A DNA stretch of 64,000 nt from Acinetobacter marinus (GCF_900096915.1 NZ_FMYK01000002.1:434001-498000); one strand, 5' to 3'; positions 35,472 to 44,466 are shown, counted from the stretch's first letter. Notes: a model not told the origin generated them from the letters alone. Numbers and translations: made by a program.

Positions 35472-36443
35472 ATGAGTGCTAGAAAATCGGTATATCTTGC
35501 TGTATTCGGCTTAAGTCTGCGTGACTTAAATGATTTAAAAGAGCAAATAAAAAAAATAATTCCAAGCAGTGTGGAAATTCATTGGTCGAATGTGGCTGAA
35601 CCAAAATTACAAGCCTTATTAATCAATGAAAATTTTTTTGAAACCCCAAGTATTCAAAATTTAATTCGCACCAATAATGTCAATGTACTAAGAATTATTA
35701 GTCGTTCAGGTCGAGATAGTGTCATCGAAGACAATATTTTGTATTTGCCTGTGATTAATAGCTTGCCACTTGAAAATTGGCTGTCTAAAAATGTCTTGGA
35801 TGATTCGCAAGTTGCACAGCATCAGCCTGTGGTTGAGAAGAAGACAAGCTCTGAAAGTTTTGCCAATAAAGCGAATTTTATCAAAGAATTATTAAGCCCA
35901 CAGAATGGTCGTATTCAAGTATTCGATCGTCATGGACAACTCGGTATTGCCGATACACGTAAGCAAATTATTTTTACTGAGCCAGCACGTACGCTGAAAA
36001 ATACCGATCATTCCTTGAACTTCACCTACGCCACCATGAATGACAGCGCAAGATTGCGTGAACAAAAGCAACAAGATTTGCTGTTTTGGCTGTGGAGTGT
36101 GTTGTGGAAATCTCCAGAATATTTGGACTTAGCACCAAGAGATGGTTGCTTGCAGTTGAAGTTTTGGCCACAACCTGAAGAAGGGGTTGACCGTCGAGAT
36201 ATTTTACGAATGTCAGCCTGTTTCTCAGAAGGTGCTGATATTGAAGTCGTTGCCAAGCATTTGGACATTCCATTAGAGCGTATTCGCCAGTATGTCGCAG
36301 CAACAATAGCCGTTGGTTTTGGGGAAATGATTCCGAAATCTAAAGCGAAGTTTTCTATTCCAAGCGAAGAGCAAGCGCAAAAAGAAGAAGCGGGCGGAAT
36401 CCGTAAATTCTTTGGTAGTTTGCGCCGTCGTTTAGGCTTGTAA
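35472..36443 (+). CDS. GTPase-cluster protein with C-terminal winged-helix-like region
   Basis: From ATG 35472 the product is 323 aa. The N-terminal ~100 residues (KSVYLAVFGLSLRDLNDLKE) form an alternating strand/helix domain I do not recognise. A charged linker follows (about 115-135). The C-terminal part (LFWLWSVLWKSPEYLDLAP to about 290) ends in a helix-turn-helix-like stretch, VVAKHLDIPLERIRQYVAA, then a basic tail (RRRLGL). The spacing of that stretch resembles the DUF742 (CvnC) winged helix of actinobacterial conservons, which also sits between a roadblock and a GTPase gene. That likeness is mine by eye. It overlaps nothing; the GTPase gene starts 9 bp on. Confidence 0.65.
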   Translation: MSARKSVYLAVFGLSLRDLNDLKEQIKKIIPSSVEIHWSNVAEPKLQALLINENFFETPSIQNLIRTNNVNVLRIISRSGRDSVIEDNILYLPVINSLPLENWLSKNVLDDSQVAQHQPVVEKKTSSESFANKANFIKELLSPQNGRIQVFDRHGQLGIADTRKQIIFTEPARTLKNTDHSLNFTYATMNDSARLREQKQQDLLFWLWSVLWKSPEYLDLAPRDGCLQLKFWPQPEEGVDRRDILRMSACFSEGADIEVVAKHLDIPLERIRQYVAATIAVGFGEMIPKSKAKFSIPSEEQAQKEEAGGIRKFFGSLRRRLGL

Positions 36444-36452
36444 GGGTAATTC

Positions 36453-36992
36453 ATGATTTTACATCAATATAAAATTGTTTTTGGTGGCTCAATGGGCGCT
36501 GGTAAATCCTCAGCGATTCAGGCGCTTTCCGACATTCCAGTACTGACCACGGAGGCGTTGAATACCGATACGGCGGCACATCAAAAAATGCAAACCACAG
36601 TCGGCATTGACTATGGTGAAATCACTTTGGAAGATGGCTTGCAAATTGGACTGTATGGAACGCCAGGTCAGGATCGTTTTGACTTTATGTGGTCGGTGAT
36701 CTGTAAAGGCGCCATTGGCACCATCGTACTGATTGATCACTCTGGTCCAAACTCTTTAAAAGAATTGGATTTTTATCACCAAGCATTTAAAGAATATACC
36801 GATAATATTGTGATTGCGGTGACGCACATCGATGCGCAAACTGATCGTGAAACCACGATTTATCGAGATTGGATTGCGAAACAAGATAAGGCATATCCGT
36901 TGTATTATATTGATGCGCGTGAAAAGAAAGATGTATTGCTTTTGGTGGAGTCGTTGATTTCTTCGATCGAAGTGAAATTGGCAAAATCGTAA
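36453..36992 (+). CDS. small Ras-like GTPase (conservon CvnD-like)
   Basis: A 179-aa GTPase with all nucleotide motifs: P-loop GGSMGAGKSS (residues 11-20), switch I TTVGIDYG (48-55), G3 GTPGQDRF (69-76), G4 THID (124-127) and G5-like IDAR (153-156). The Asp usually found before the G3 PG is replaced by Gly-Thr. The block GTPGQDRFDFMW followed by GAIGTIVLID recalls CvnD proteins of actinobacterial conservons and the Rup group of prokaryotic Ras-superfamily GTPases. Its partners are presumably the roadblock proteins on both sides, acting as GAP or scaffold. No lipidation signal seen. Confidence 0.85.
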   Translation: MILHQYKIVFGGSMGAGKSSAIQALSDIPVLTTEALNTDTAAHQKMQTTVGIDYGEITLEDGLQIGLYGTPGQDRFDFMWSVICKGAIGTIVLIDHSGPNSLKELDFYHQAFKEYTDNIVIAVTHIDAQTDRETTIYRDWIAKQDKAYPLYYIDAREKKDVLLLVESLISSIEVKLAKS

Positions 36993-37026
36993 TCTAGGTC
37001 AGAATAGGCAGAAATAAAGGTAAGTT

Positions 37027-37443
37027 ATGTTTAATCATGCGAATAATCAACGTAAAGCCCCACCTGAGCTTTTACAAATTGCCAAAATTGAAATTAATGA
37101 AATTTTGCGTAATGTTGGTGGCGTAGATTTTGTGATGTTGTGTTCAACCGATGGTTTTGAGCTGGCAACTGTACATAAAAAAGATGTGCCAAACAGCAGT
37201 AAATTGGCTGCGGTCAGTAGCTCAATTTTGGCGATGGTGACAGCATTTATTACTGAAATTAAGTTACAGGGCTGTCAAACCATTACTTTGGATGCGGAAA
37301 ATGGTAAAGCGGTCTTGTCAGCAGTACCTGCACCAAAACATCCGATGATCATTGTCACCATGAGTGCCAAAGATGTTTTGCTGGGTCAATTGTTGCATTC
37401 AGTGAAAAAAGCCTCAGAAGCGATTGTGAAAGCAGACCAATAA
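37027..37443 (+). CDS. roadblock/LC7 domain protein, last of the GTPase cluster
   Basis: A 138-aa protein beginning with a polar 15-residue tail, then the roadblock fold: IAKIEINEILRNVGGVDFVMLCS, TDGFELATVHKK, SKLAAVSSSILAMVTAFITEIKL and KHPMIIVTMSAKDVLLGQLLHS. It is closer to the classical roadblock/LC7 and MglB pattern than the first gene of the cluster. It starts 34 nt after the GTPase stop and is followed by a terminator. Probable GAP or scaffold for the GTPase. Having two roadblock genes around one GTPase is unusual for a minimal system. Confidence 0.85.
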   Translation: MFNHANNQRKAPPELLQIAKIEINEILRNVGGVDFVMLCSTDGFELATVHKKDVPNSSKLAAVSSSILAMVTAFITEIKLQGCQTITLDAENGKAVLSAVPAPKHPMIIVTMSAKDVLLGQLLHSVKKASEAIVKADQ

Positions 37444-37495
37444 TTGCTGACCATGTTTGCATATGCCGTCCTAGTTTAACTGGGTACAAGCGCCG

Positions 37496-37524
37496 AAGCG
37501 AAATCAATGATTCCGCTTTTTTTT
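37496..37524 (+). terminator. intrinsic terminator of the GTPase cluster
   Basis: AAGCGAAATC and GATTCCGCTT pair around AAT with one A-C mismatch; eight T's follow at 37517-37524. Confidence 0.85.
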
Positions 37525-37678
37525 ATGCCAATTTTCTATGTCAATTTTATGTGCAATAACCATCTTAAAAAATTTACTTTGAAGTAGGGTTTGAGTGACA
37601 GCCAATTCACGGAGATAACTATCACAAAGTGCAACGATCTATTACAATGCGTTGACAGTTTTGTGTAGAGTTTTAACT

Positions 37679-39052
37679 TTGGATCAACACGCTTCACATT
37701 TACAGCGCGGTTTAAAAAACCGACATATTCAATTGATTGCCATGGGTGGCGCGATTGGAACGGGATTGTTCCTTGGTTCGGCTGATGTGATTCAGTCGGC
37801 GGGGCCTTCGATTATTTTAGGCTATGCGATTGGCGGTTTTATTGCATTTTTGATCATGCGTCATCTTGGCGAAATGATCGTGCAGGAACCTGTCGCTGGT
37901 TCATTTAGTTATTTTGCCAATAAGTATTGGGGACGCTTTGGCGGATTTCTTGCGGGGTGGAATTACTGGATTTTATATATTTTGGTGGCGATGACTGAGC
38001 TCACTGCGGTTGCCAAATATATTAATTATTGGTGGCCACATATTCCTGCGTGGGCATCGGTATTGTTTTTCTTCATCGTGATTACTTTGATCAATCTGAC
38101 CAATGTGAAATTCTATGGTGAATCTGAATTTTGGCTGGCGATCATCAAAGTGACCGCCGTGATTGCCATGATTGTGTTTGGTTTATATTTGCTACTTTTC
38201 CCAGCACCAGATTCAACCGCATCATTTAGCAACCTTTGGGCACACGGCGGATTCTTCCCGAATGGCTTTGATGGCTTATTCATGATGATGGCATTCTTGA
38301 TGTTTGCTTTCGGCGGGATTGAGTTGATCGGGATGGCTGCCGCAGAAGCGCAGAATCCTGAAAAAACCATTCCAAAAGCAATCAACCAAGTGGTCTATCG
38401 TATCCTGATTTTCTATGTGGGTGCGCTTACTGTATTGCTATCTTTAGTACCTTGGAATCAGCTCGATCTTGGTGGTTTGGATAAGAGTCCATTTGTGATG
38501 ATCTTTAGTCAAATGGGGATCAACTGGGCTGCGAACTTGCTCAACTTCATCATCTTGACGGCAGCACTGTCTGTGTATAACAGTGGGATGTTTGCCAATA
38601 GTCGCATGTTGTACGGCTTGGCACAGCAGGGCAATGCACCAAAAGTCTTCTTAAAGCTGAATAAACAAGGTGTGCCGATTCCTGCGGTATTGATGTCTGC
38701 GGTGTTAATCTTCGGCTGTGTATTGCTGAACTATTTCGTTCCTGAAAAGGCACTCAGTCATTTGATCTATGTGGTGGTCGGCGCATTGGTGTTGAACTGG
38801 GCGATGATCAGCTTGACGCATTTGAAGTTTAAGCAAGCGACCAAGTCGATCAAGACCTCGTTCCCTGCATTGTTTTCACCATTCAGTAATTATTTGGTCT
38901 TGGCATTTATCGCAGTGGTGCTCTACATCATGTGGCAACAGGGCTTTAAAGAATCTGTATTAATGATTCCAATCTGGATCGTATTGATGTGGGGTTTCTT
39001 TAAGTTGATTAATCGTCATTCAGCTGATCAAAATGAGCGTGTAGATCAATAA
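37679..39052 (+). CDS. APC-family amino acid permease (AroP/PheP type)
   Basis: Twelve-helix amino acid:proton symporter of 457 aa. The substrate-binding signature GGAIGTGLFLGSAD, AGPSIILGYAIGGF, GEMIVQEPVAGSFSYFANKY, FGGIELIGMAAAEAQNPEKT and the SVYNSGMFANSRMLYGLA block place it in the AAT subgroup (AroP, PheP, ProY, GabP and relatives). Which amino acid it takes cannot be decided. No ATG exists near the N-terminus: the open frame begins with TTG 37652, and I favour TTG 37679 (DQHASHLQRGLKNRH), preceded by TAGAG. No regulator is adjacent; a tRNA follows. Confidence 0.85.
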   Translation: MDQHASHLQRGLKNRHIQLIAMGGAIGTGLFLGSADVIQSAGPSIILGYAIGGFIAFLIMRHLGEMIVQEPVAGSFSYFANKYWGRFGGFLAGWNYWILYILVAMTELTAVAKYINYWWPHIPAWASVLFFFIVITLINLTNVKFYGESEFWLAIIKVTAVIAMIVFGLYLLLFPAPDSTASFSNLWAHGGFFPNGFDGLFMMMAFLMFAFGGIELIGMAAAEAQNPEKTIPKAINQVVYRILIFYVGALTVLLSLVPWNQLDLGGLDKSPFVMIFSQMGINWAANLLNFIILTAALSVYNSGMFANSRMLYGLAQQGNAPKVFLKLNKQGVPIPAVLMSAVLIFGCVLLNYFVPEKALSHLIYVVVGALVLNWAMISLTHLKFKQATKSIKTSFPALFSPFSNYLVLAFIAVVLYIMWQQGFKESVLMIPIWIVLMWGFFKLINRHSADQNERVDQ

Positions 39053-39124
39053 ATCGATTAATCACCGATCATCTACTTGCACAATTGTTTGCAAAAACAA
39101 GAATTTCAGTTAAGTTATGGGCAT

Positions 39125-39197
39125 ACGCCTATAGCTTAACTGGATAGAGCAGTTGCCTCCTAAGCGACCGACGTGGGTTCGAGTCCCGCTGGGCGTA
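39125..39197 (+). tRNA. tRNA-Arg(CCT)
   Basis: The 73-nt cloverleaf has acceptor stem ACGCCTA paired with TGGGCGT (one G-T), discriminator A at 39197, a D-arm around GCTTAACTGGATAGAGC, anticodon stem GTTGC/GCGAC with loop CTCCTAA (anticodon CCT, reading AGG), and T-arm GTGGG/CCCGC with loop TTCGAGT. The 3' CCA is not encoded: the genome continues CATTAG. It stands alone between an amino-acid permease and a lipoprotein gene. tRNA genes are common integration sites, but no integrase or duplicated 3' end is seen nearby. Confidence 0.93.
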
Positions 39198-39391
39198 CAT
39201 TAGAAATATAATTCTCACTTTATTGATAGCAAATTATTCATTTGAGTTTAAAAAAACAGCCATTGTTTGTAATTGTCGAAACCCTTAACTTTTGAATTTA
39301 TACTGATATTTTGCCAATGTTGTGCAGAATTGAGTTTGTTATATTAAACTTTGCTTAGATAAAACAATTTGAAAAATGAAAGGATGTCGTG

Positions 39392-40087
39392 ATGAAAAAG
39401 ATTTTGACGGTATGTATTTTGGCGCTGGCAGGTTCAGGTTGTGCAACATCTGCACTGATGAATGATACAGGGCGTGATGTAGAAAGAACAGTACGTGAAA
39501 CCCTGATCAAAGATACTGTGGTGGCATTTGCACAGCCTGCTAAGCCAATCCAAGATGTAGCCAATGATAATGTGGTAATCGTTGGGCAACAATACAGCTA
39601 TCTACTCACGCAGGGTGGCAAAAATTTTGTCAATGTATTGCGACGCTTGGATGCGAAAAATATCAAAGTCGACAATGAGCTGGCTTTTCTTTCTGAAAAA
39701 AATGATGGGACGTTTAAGGGCACTTTGCCATTAACCTATGTGGCGCTGAAAGAAGATATTAGTAAGGACGATCTGAATTTCTTTATTGAATATGATGCCA
39801 AAGAGTGCAGTAACTACAGTGATAAGCAGATGAAAGCACAGCGTTTTTGTTTGAATATTCCGCTCAGTGGCGTGATTTATCCGCAAGCTAGAAATATTGC
39901 GAGCTTAAATTCAAATCTGCAGCATCTGAGCAAACCGTATCATGTGTCGATTTATACTGAGAAAAAGCAAAAAGAACATATAGATAGTCGCAACAATCCT
40001 GCCAAGAAACTGGTGTTATTGCCATTTGCGGTGGCATTTGATGTGATCACCTCACCATTCCAAGTAGCAGCGGAAATTTTTGATTAA
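39392..40087 (+). CDS. probable lipoprotein, YceK/YidQ-like tail
   Basis: A 231-aa product from ATG 39392 (a GTG one codon earlier is also in frame). The signal KKILTVCILALAGSGCATSA is followed by a possible lipidated Cys, with a weak lipobox (GSGC). The mature part is mainly beta-strand/helix and ends LLPFAVAFDVITSPFQVAAE. A similar LPF-x-x-A-x-D-x-x-x-x-P ending occurs in the small YceK/YidQ lipoproteins, though this protein is much longer. Ends at a bidirectional terminator. Function unknown. Confidence 0.7.
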   Translation: MKKILTVCILALAGSGCATSALMNDTGRDVERTVRETLIKDTVVAFAQPAKPIQDVANDNVVIVGQQYSYLLTQGGKNFVNVLRRLDAKNIKVDNELAFLSEKNDGTFKGTLPLTYVALKEDISKDDLNFFIEYDAKECSNYSDKQMKAQRFCLNIPLSGVIYPQARNIASLNSNLQHLSKPYHVSIYTEKKQKEHIDSRNNPAKKLVLLPFAVAFDVITSPFQVAAEIFD

Positions 40088-40104
40088 CAAAAATATGTAG
40101 CTGT

Positions 40105-40146
40105 CAAAAAAGAAGCCTTGCAATCGCAAGGCTTCTTTATTTTTCC
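40105..40146. terminator. bidirectional intrinsic terminator
   Basis: AGAAGCCTTGC (40111-40121) pairs perfectly with GCAAGGCTTCT (40126-40136) around AATC, with A's on the left and TTATTTTT on the right. It ends the lipoprotein gene and the convergent aspS. Confidence 0.95.
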
Positions 40147-40178
40147 AATCAAGAGTTTATCAATCAAGACCTTATCAA

Positions 40179-41963
40179 TTAAGCCTGATCTTCTTTTTTC
40201 GGTTGTTCACGTAAGCGAATACCTAAGTCACGAAGTTGCGTTGCTTCCACAGGTGCAGGCGCTTGAGTCAATGGACATTCAGCAGTCTTGGTTTTCGGGA
40301 ATGCAATCACATCACGGATAGATGAGCCGCCTGTCATGAGCATCACTAAACGGTCTAGACCAAATGCCAAACCACCATGTGGTGGCGCACCATAACGTAG
40401 TGCATTGAGCAAGAAGCTGAATTTCTCTTCGGCTTCTTCTTCGCCAATACCTAAGGCTTCAAAAATTGCTTTTTGCATCTCTAAAGTATAAATACGAAGC
40501 GAACCACCACCGATTTCAGTACCGTTCAATACCATATCGTAAGCAACTGAAAGCGCTTCACCTGGATTGTTCTTCACTTCTTCAACCGTTGATTTTGGCA
40601 AGGTGAATGGATGGTGAACAGATGTCCATTTGCCATCATCAGTTTCTTCAAACATTGGGAAGTCAACCACCCAAAGTGGTGCCCACTCGCATGTCGCAAG
40701 GTTTAAGTCATGACCGATCTTGACACGAAGTGCGCCCATCGCATCATTCACAACTTTGGCTTTGTCCGCACCGAAGAATACGATGTCACCATTTTCAGCG
40801 CCAACACGTTTGAGTAGATCAAGCACGATTGGCTCGATAAATTTCACGATTGGAGATTGTAAGCCTTCGATGCCTTTTTCAAGTTCATTGACTTTGATGT
40901 ACGCCAAACCACGTGCGCCGTAGATGCCAACGAATTTGGTGTATTCATCAATTGCAGAACGTGGCAGTGAACCAGCACCCGGTACACGTAAAGCGACGAT
41001 ACGACCTTTAGGGTCTTTGGCAGGCCCTGCGAAGACTTTGAACTCCACGTCTTGCATCAAGTCAGCAACGTCAACCAATTTCAACGGAATACGCATATCG
41101 GGTTTGTCAGATGCATAGTCACGCATCGCATCGTTGTATGTCATGCGTGGGAATTTGTCGAAATTCACGTTGAGAAGCTCTTTGAACATCTTCACGGTTA
41201 ATGTTTCCATTAAATCCATGATGTCATCGTCACTCATGAACGATGTTTCAACGTCGATTTGGGTGAATTCAGGCTGACGATCCGCACGTAAGTCTTCATC
41301 ACGGAAACATTTTGCGATTTGGTAATAACGATCAATACCACCGACCATTAGCAATTGTTTGAACAACTGCGGCGACTGTGGAAGCGCATAGAAGCTACCA
41401 TTTGAAACACGGCTTGGTACGAGATAGTCACGTGCGCCTTCTGGTGTAGCACGAGTGAGAATCGGTGTTTCAACGTCTAAGAAACCATTGTCTTCGAAAT
41501 AGTTACGAATCAGGTTGGTGAGTTTAGAACGGAAACGTAAGCGCTCTAACATCTCTGGACGGCGAATATCCAAGAAACGGTATTTCAAACGAATTTCTTC
41601 TGAAATATTAGTATTTTCATCATTTAATGGGAATGGCGGTGTTTCAGACTGTGCAAGCACTTCAATGTCTTTGCCCAACACTTCGATTTGACCACTCACC
41701 ATATTGGCATTTTCAGTGCCTTCGTAACGACGACGCACACGACCTGTAATCTTTAACACGAACTCTGAACGTGCTTTGTCTGCAGTTGCGAATGCCTCAG
41801 GGGTGTCAGGGTCGATCACCACTTGCACTAGACCATCACGATCACGCATATCTAAGAAAATTACCCCACCGTGGTCACGGCGACGATGTACCCAACCGCA
41901 TAATGTCACGGTTTGATCGATTTGCGCTTCTGTCAAAGAACCGCAGTAATGAGTTCGCATCAT
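40179..41963 (-). CDS. aspS: aspartate--tRNA ligase
   Basis: Class II synthetase of 594 aa, charging tRNA-Asp and, in bacteria lacking AsnRS or GlnRS, possibly tRNA-Asn. The N-terminal OB-fold anticodon domain (RTHYCGSLTEAQIDQTVTLC, GWVHRRRDHGG) precedes the catalytic core with motif 2 RDEDLRADRQPEFTQIDVE, the GAD insertion domain, and motif 3 HGGLAFGLDRLVMLM. Two adjacent ATGs (41963 and 41960) could start it. Whether it is discriminating cannot be read safely by eye. Confidence 0.97.
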   Translation of the reverse strand: MMRTHYCGSLTEAQIDQTVTLCGWVHRRRDHGGVIFLDMRDRDGLVQVVIDPDTPEAFATADKARSEFVLKITGRVRRRYEGTENANMVSGQIEVLGKDIEVLAQSETPPFPLNDENTNISEEIRLKYRFLDIRRPEMLERLRFRSKLTNLIRNYFEDNGFLDVETPILTRATPEGARDYLVPSRVSNGSFYALPQSPQLFKQLLMVGGIDRYYQIAKCFRDEDLRADRQPEFTQIDVETSFMSDDDIMDLMETLTVKMFKELLNVNFDKFPRMTYNDAMRDYASDKPDMRIPLKLVDVADLMQDVEFKVFAGPAKDPKGRIVALRVPGAGSLPRSAIDEYTKFVGIYGARGLAYIKVNELEKGIEGLQSPIVKFIEPIVLDLLKRVGAENGDIVFFGADKAKVVNDAMGALRVKIGHDLNLATCEWAPLWVVDFPMFEETDDGKWTSVHHPFTLPKSTVEEVKNNPGEALSVAYDMVLNGTEIGGGSLRIYTLEMQKAIFEALGIGEEEAEEKFSFLLNALRYGAPPHGGLAFGLDRLVMLMTGGSSIRDVIAFPKTKTAECPLTQAPAPVEATQLRDLGIRLREQPKKEDQA

Positions 41964-41996
41964 GTTATTTTTAAACCTATTTCCAAACTATATTGG

Positions 41997-42170
41997 GTGT
42001 TGTGGCGCATACGTAAACAGCGTACCGCCTGTGAACTAGCGATTATGCCTATTTGTGTGCTTTGGCTCAAGTCGAGTTTGTCTGAGTTGCCAAGAATTGC
42101 GGTAAATTTATCGAATGATTTGTCGGACGAATTATTTTGGGTAAAATTTCAACAATTAAAATCAGCATAG
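41997..42170 (+). CDS. possible small ORF upstream of the zinc receptor
   Basis: GTG 41997 to TAG 42170 would encode 57 aa (start VLWRIRKQRTACELAIMPIC), with third-position codon use that looks coding-like and a Trp/Leu-rich hydrophobic segment. No ribosome-binding site precedes it and I recognise no family. It lies in the divergent spacer between aspS and the zinc receptor gene. It could equally be chance. Confidence 0.25.
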   Translation: MLWRIRKQRTACELAIMPICVLWLKSSLSELPRIAVNLSNDLSDELFWVKFQQLKSA

Positions 42171-42198
42171 ATAAAAATAAGTTGTAAAAATAAATACA

Positions 42199-42213
42199 TG
42201 TTATAACATAACA
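42199..42213. promoter_or_regulatory. Zur box upstream of the ZnuD-like receptor
   Basis: TGTTATAACATAACA is a GTTAT-AAC-ATAAC palindrome ending 34 bp before ATG 42248, within an A+T-rich promoter region. It differs at one base from the enterobacterial Zur core TGTTATAWTATAACA. Zur represses zinc-uptake receptors when zinc is ample, which fits the histidine-rich receptor that follows. The exact reverse complement of this 15-mer recurs at 19302-19316. Confidence 0.75.
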
Positions 42214-42247
42214 ATAATTTTTAGAAATATCATTCTGGGGAATCATC

Positions 42248-44428
42248 ATGCGTGTAGCATATACACAGTTAAGTCTTGCGATAACAGCCATTTTATTGAG
42301 TGGCGTAGTCCATGCGGAAGTCGATCATGTAGAAGTTGATCAGGTGGAAACTGTCAATACCAAAACAGCGGTTCAGCAATCACAAAATGTGACAACGACA
42401 AAAGATGAAATTATAGAAGGCACAGCTACAAAAAGCACAGAACCACAAGTCCATCAATTACAAGTGATTACCGTACAGGCGCACCCACTAAGTCAAAGCG
42501 AAAATGACTTGGTACAAGCCAGTAATATCATTGAAAAAGAACAGCTGAGTCAGGGTGCGACGACTTTGGGTGATGCGCTCAATGGTCAGTTGGGTATTCA
42601 CAGTGATAACTTTGGTGCAGGGGCGAGTCGTCCTGTGATTCGAGGGCAAACTGCGCCACGAGTCAAAGTCCTGACGGATTCATCTGAGGTGATGGATGCT
42701 TCGCAAATTTCGCCTGATCATGCCTCAACGGTCGATCCTGCATTGGCTCGACGCATTGAAGTGCTGCGAGGACCATCGACTTTACTCTATGGTGGTGGTG
42801 CAGTCGGTGGTGTGGTGAATGTGTTGGATGAAAAAATTCCAACGCAAATGCCTGAGGGCGCTGTCGATGGTGAGGTGCATTTGCGAGGGAACACGGTTGC
42901 GAATGAAAAGCTCGGTGCTGCAGGAATTACCGTTGGTTTGGGTGAGCAATTTGCCTTACGCCTAGAAGGGGATAAGCGAGAGGCAGACGATTATGCAGTT
43001 TCAGGCTATACGCATGACGGTGAAAAAGAAAAGCGTGTCAATGGCACGTGGAATGAAGGGCAAAATGTGTCAATCGGCTTGTCGTGGATTGGTGATCGAG
43101 GTTATGCAGGTGTTGCCTATAGCGAGCGCAAAGATCAATATGCTTTGCCTGGACACAGCCATGAATATGAAGGCTGTCATCCGCATGGTACGCATTTACA
43201 TTGTGGCTCACATGATGATCACGATGAAGAGGGCGAAGACCACGACCATGAAGCGCATGCACATGAAGATGCGCCGTGGGTTGATCTTGAGTCAAAGCGT
43301 ATCGATTTCCGTGCTGAATATCAACAACCTTTTGCAGGGATTGAAACCGTCCGCGCACGAGCAGGCTATACCGATTATCAACATGACGAAATTGATGATG
43401 GTGCAGTCAGTACAACCTTTAAAAACAAAGGCTACGATGGGCGATTAGAATTTGTCCATGTGCCACTTGCAGGTTGGGAAGGTGTGTTTGGCGCACAATA
43501 TAGCAACTCAGAATTCCAAGCGCTCGGTGCAGAGGCATTTCTACCTAAAACCACCACTGAAAATTTAGCAGGATTTTTAATTGAGCATTATCAATGGAAT
43601 GATGTGCATTTCGAAGTCGGTGCACGTGTTGAACAACAGCAGATTGACGCTACCGAAAGTGGTTTAAAAGACTATGACGATACTGCCTATTCAGCCTCTG
43701 CATCGGCAAAATGGCAATTTGCACCTGAATATGCGGCGAGCATTGCCTATAGCTATGGCGAGCGTATGCCAAATGCACAAGAGCTTTATGCCAATGGCGT
43801 TCACCTTGCCACCAATACTTATGAAATTGGTAATGAAAATCTTGACAAGGAAAAGTCACACAATATCGAAATTGGCTTGAGTAAAGATGCGGGTGATCTC
43901 GGTTTTGCCTTGAATGCGTTCTATAACCAAGTCGATGACTATATTTATGCCAATACTTTAGATCGCTATGAGAATTTCAGGTTGGTTGAATATCAACAAC
44001 GAGATGCAGACTTTATCGGAGCGGAAGGGCAGATTAGCTATCAATTTAGCCCGATATATCAAGGCAAAATTTTTGCCGATCACGTCCAAGCCCAGTTTAA
44101 GGATAACTCAGATTTACCACGTATTCCTGCAACACGTACAGGTATGCGTTTTGATGCCGATTTTACGGATGGCATTCATGGTGGCGTAGAATATATTTAT
44201 GGATTTGAACAAGATCGTATCGCCGATTTTGAAGAAAAAACCTCAGATTATCATCTTGTGAATCTCGACATCAGTTATGAGCAACAGCCAAGTGATTCTT
44301 GGTCTTATCAAGTCTATTTAAAAGCCAACAACCTGTTTGATCAGACTTATTATAATCATGCGTCTTATCTGTCGAGTATTCCTCAGCAGGGACGTAACTT
44401 TACCTCAGGGATTCGTTTCCGTTTTTAA
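42248..44428 (+). CDS. znuD: ZnuD-like TonB-dependent zinc receptor
   Basis: Outer-membrane TonB-dependent receptor of 726 aa. A signal peptide (cleavage after VVHA) is followed by a His/Val/Thr-rich linker and the plug domain (about 95-200: VIRGQTAPRVKVLTDSSEVM, RRIEVLRGPSTLLYGGGAVG). The beta-barrel ends SGIRFRF with a terminal Phe. An extracellular loop at about 300-345 is packed with metal ligands: HSHEYEGCHPHGTHLHCG then DDHDEEGEDHDHEAHAHED. This loop type is the hallmark of ZnuD zinc receptors. RBS GGGGAAT precedes ATG 42248, and a Zur box lies just upstream. Confidence 0.88.
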   Translation: MRVAYTQLSLAITAILLSGVVHAEVDHVEVDQVETVNTKTAVQQSQNVTTTKDEIIEGTATKSTEPQVHQLQVITVQAHPLSQSENDLVQASNIIEKEQLSQGATTLGDALNGQLGIHSDNFGAGASRPVIRGQTAPRVKVLTDSSEVMDASQISPDHASTVDPALARRIEVLRGPSTLLYGGGAVGGVVNVLDEKIPTQMPEGAVDGEVHLRGNTVANEKLGAAGITVGLGEQFALRLEGDKREADDYAVSGYTHDGEKEKRVNGTWNEGQNVSIGLSWIGDRGYAGVAYSERKDQYALPGHSHEYEGCHPHGTHLHCGSHDDHDEEGEDHDHEAHAHEDAPWVDLESKRIDFRAEYQQPFAGIETVRARAGYTDYQHDEIDDGAVSTTFKNKGYDGRLEFVHVPLAGWEGVFGAQYSNSEFQALGAEAFLPKTTTENLAGFLIEHYQWNDVHFEVGARVEQQQIDATESGLKDYDDTAYSASASAKWQFAPEYAASIAYSYGERMPNAQELYANGVHLATNTYEIGNENLDKEKSHNIEIGLSKDAGDLGFALNAFYNQVDDYIYANTLDRYENFRLVEYQQRDADFIGAEGQISYQFSPIYQGKIFADHVQAQFKDNSDLPRIPATRTGMRFDADFTDGIHGGVEYIYGFEQDRIADFEEKTSDYHLVNLDISYEQQPSDSWSYQVYLKANNLFDQTYYNHASYLSSIPQQGRNFTSGIRFRF

Positions 44429-44466
44429 TTCCGCTTGATATTCTTCTTGTGAAATTATTCGTTTAG

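Noticed and set aside
37465..37500. tRNA-like sequence after the GTPase cluster
   Set aside because: AGTTTAACTGGGTAC recalls a D-arm, but no acceptor or T-stem pairing can be formed; the hairpin and T-run read as a terminator.
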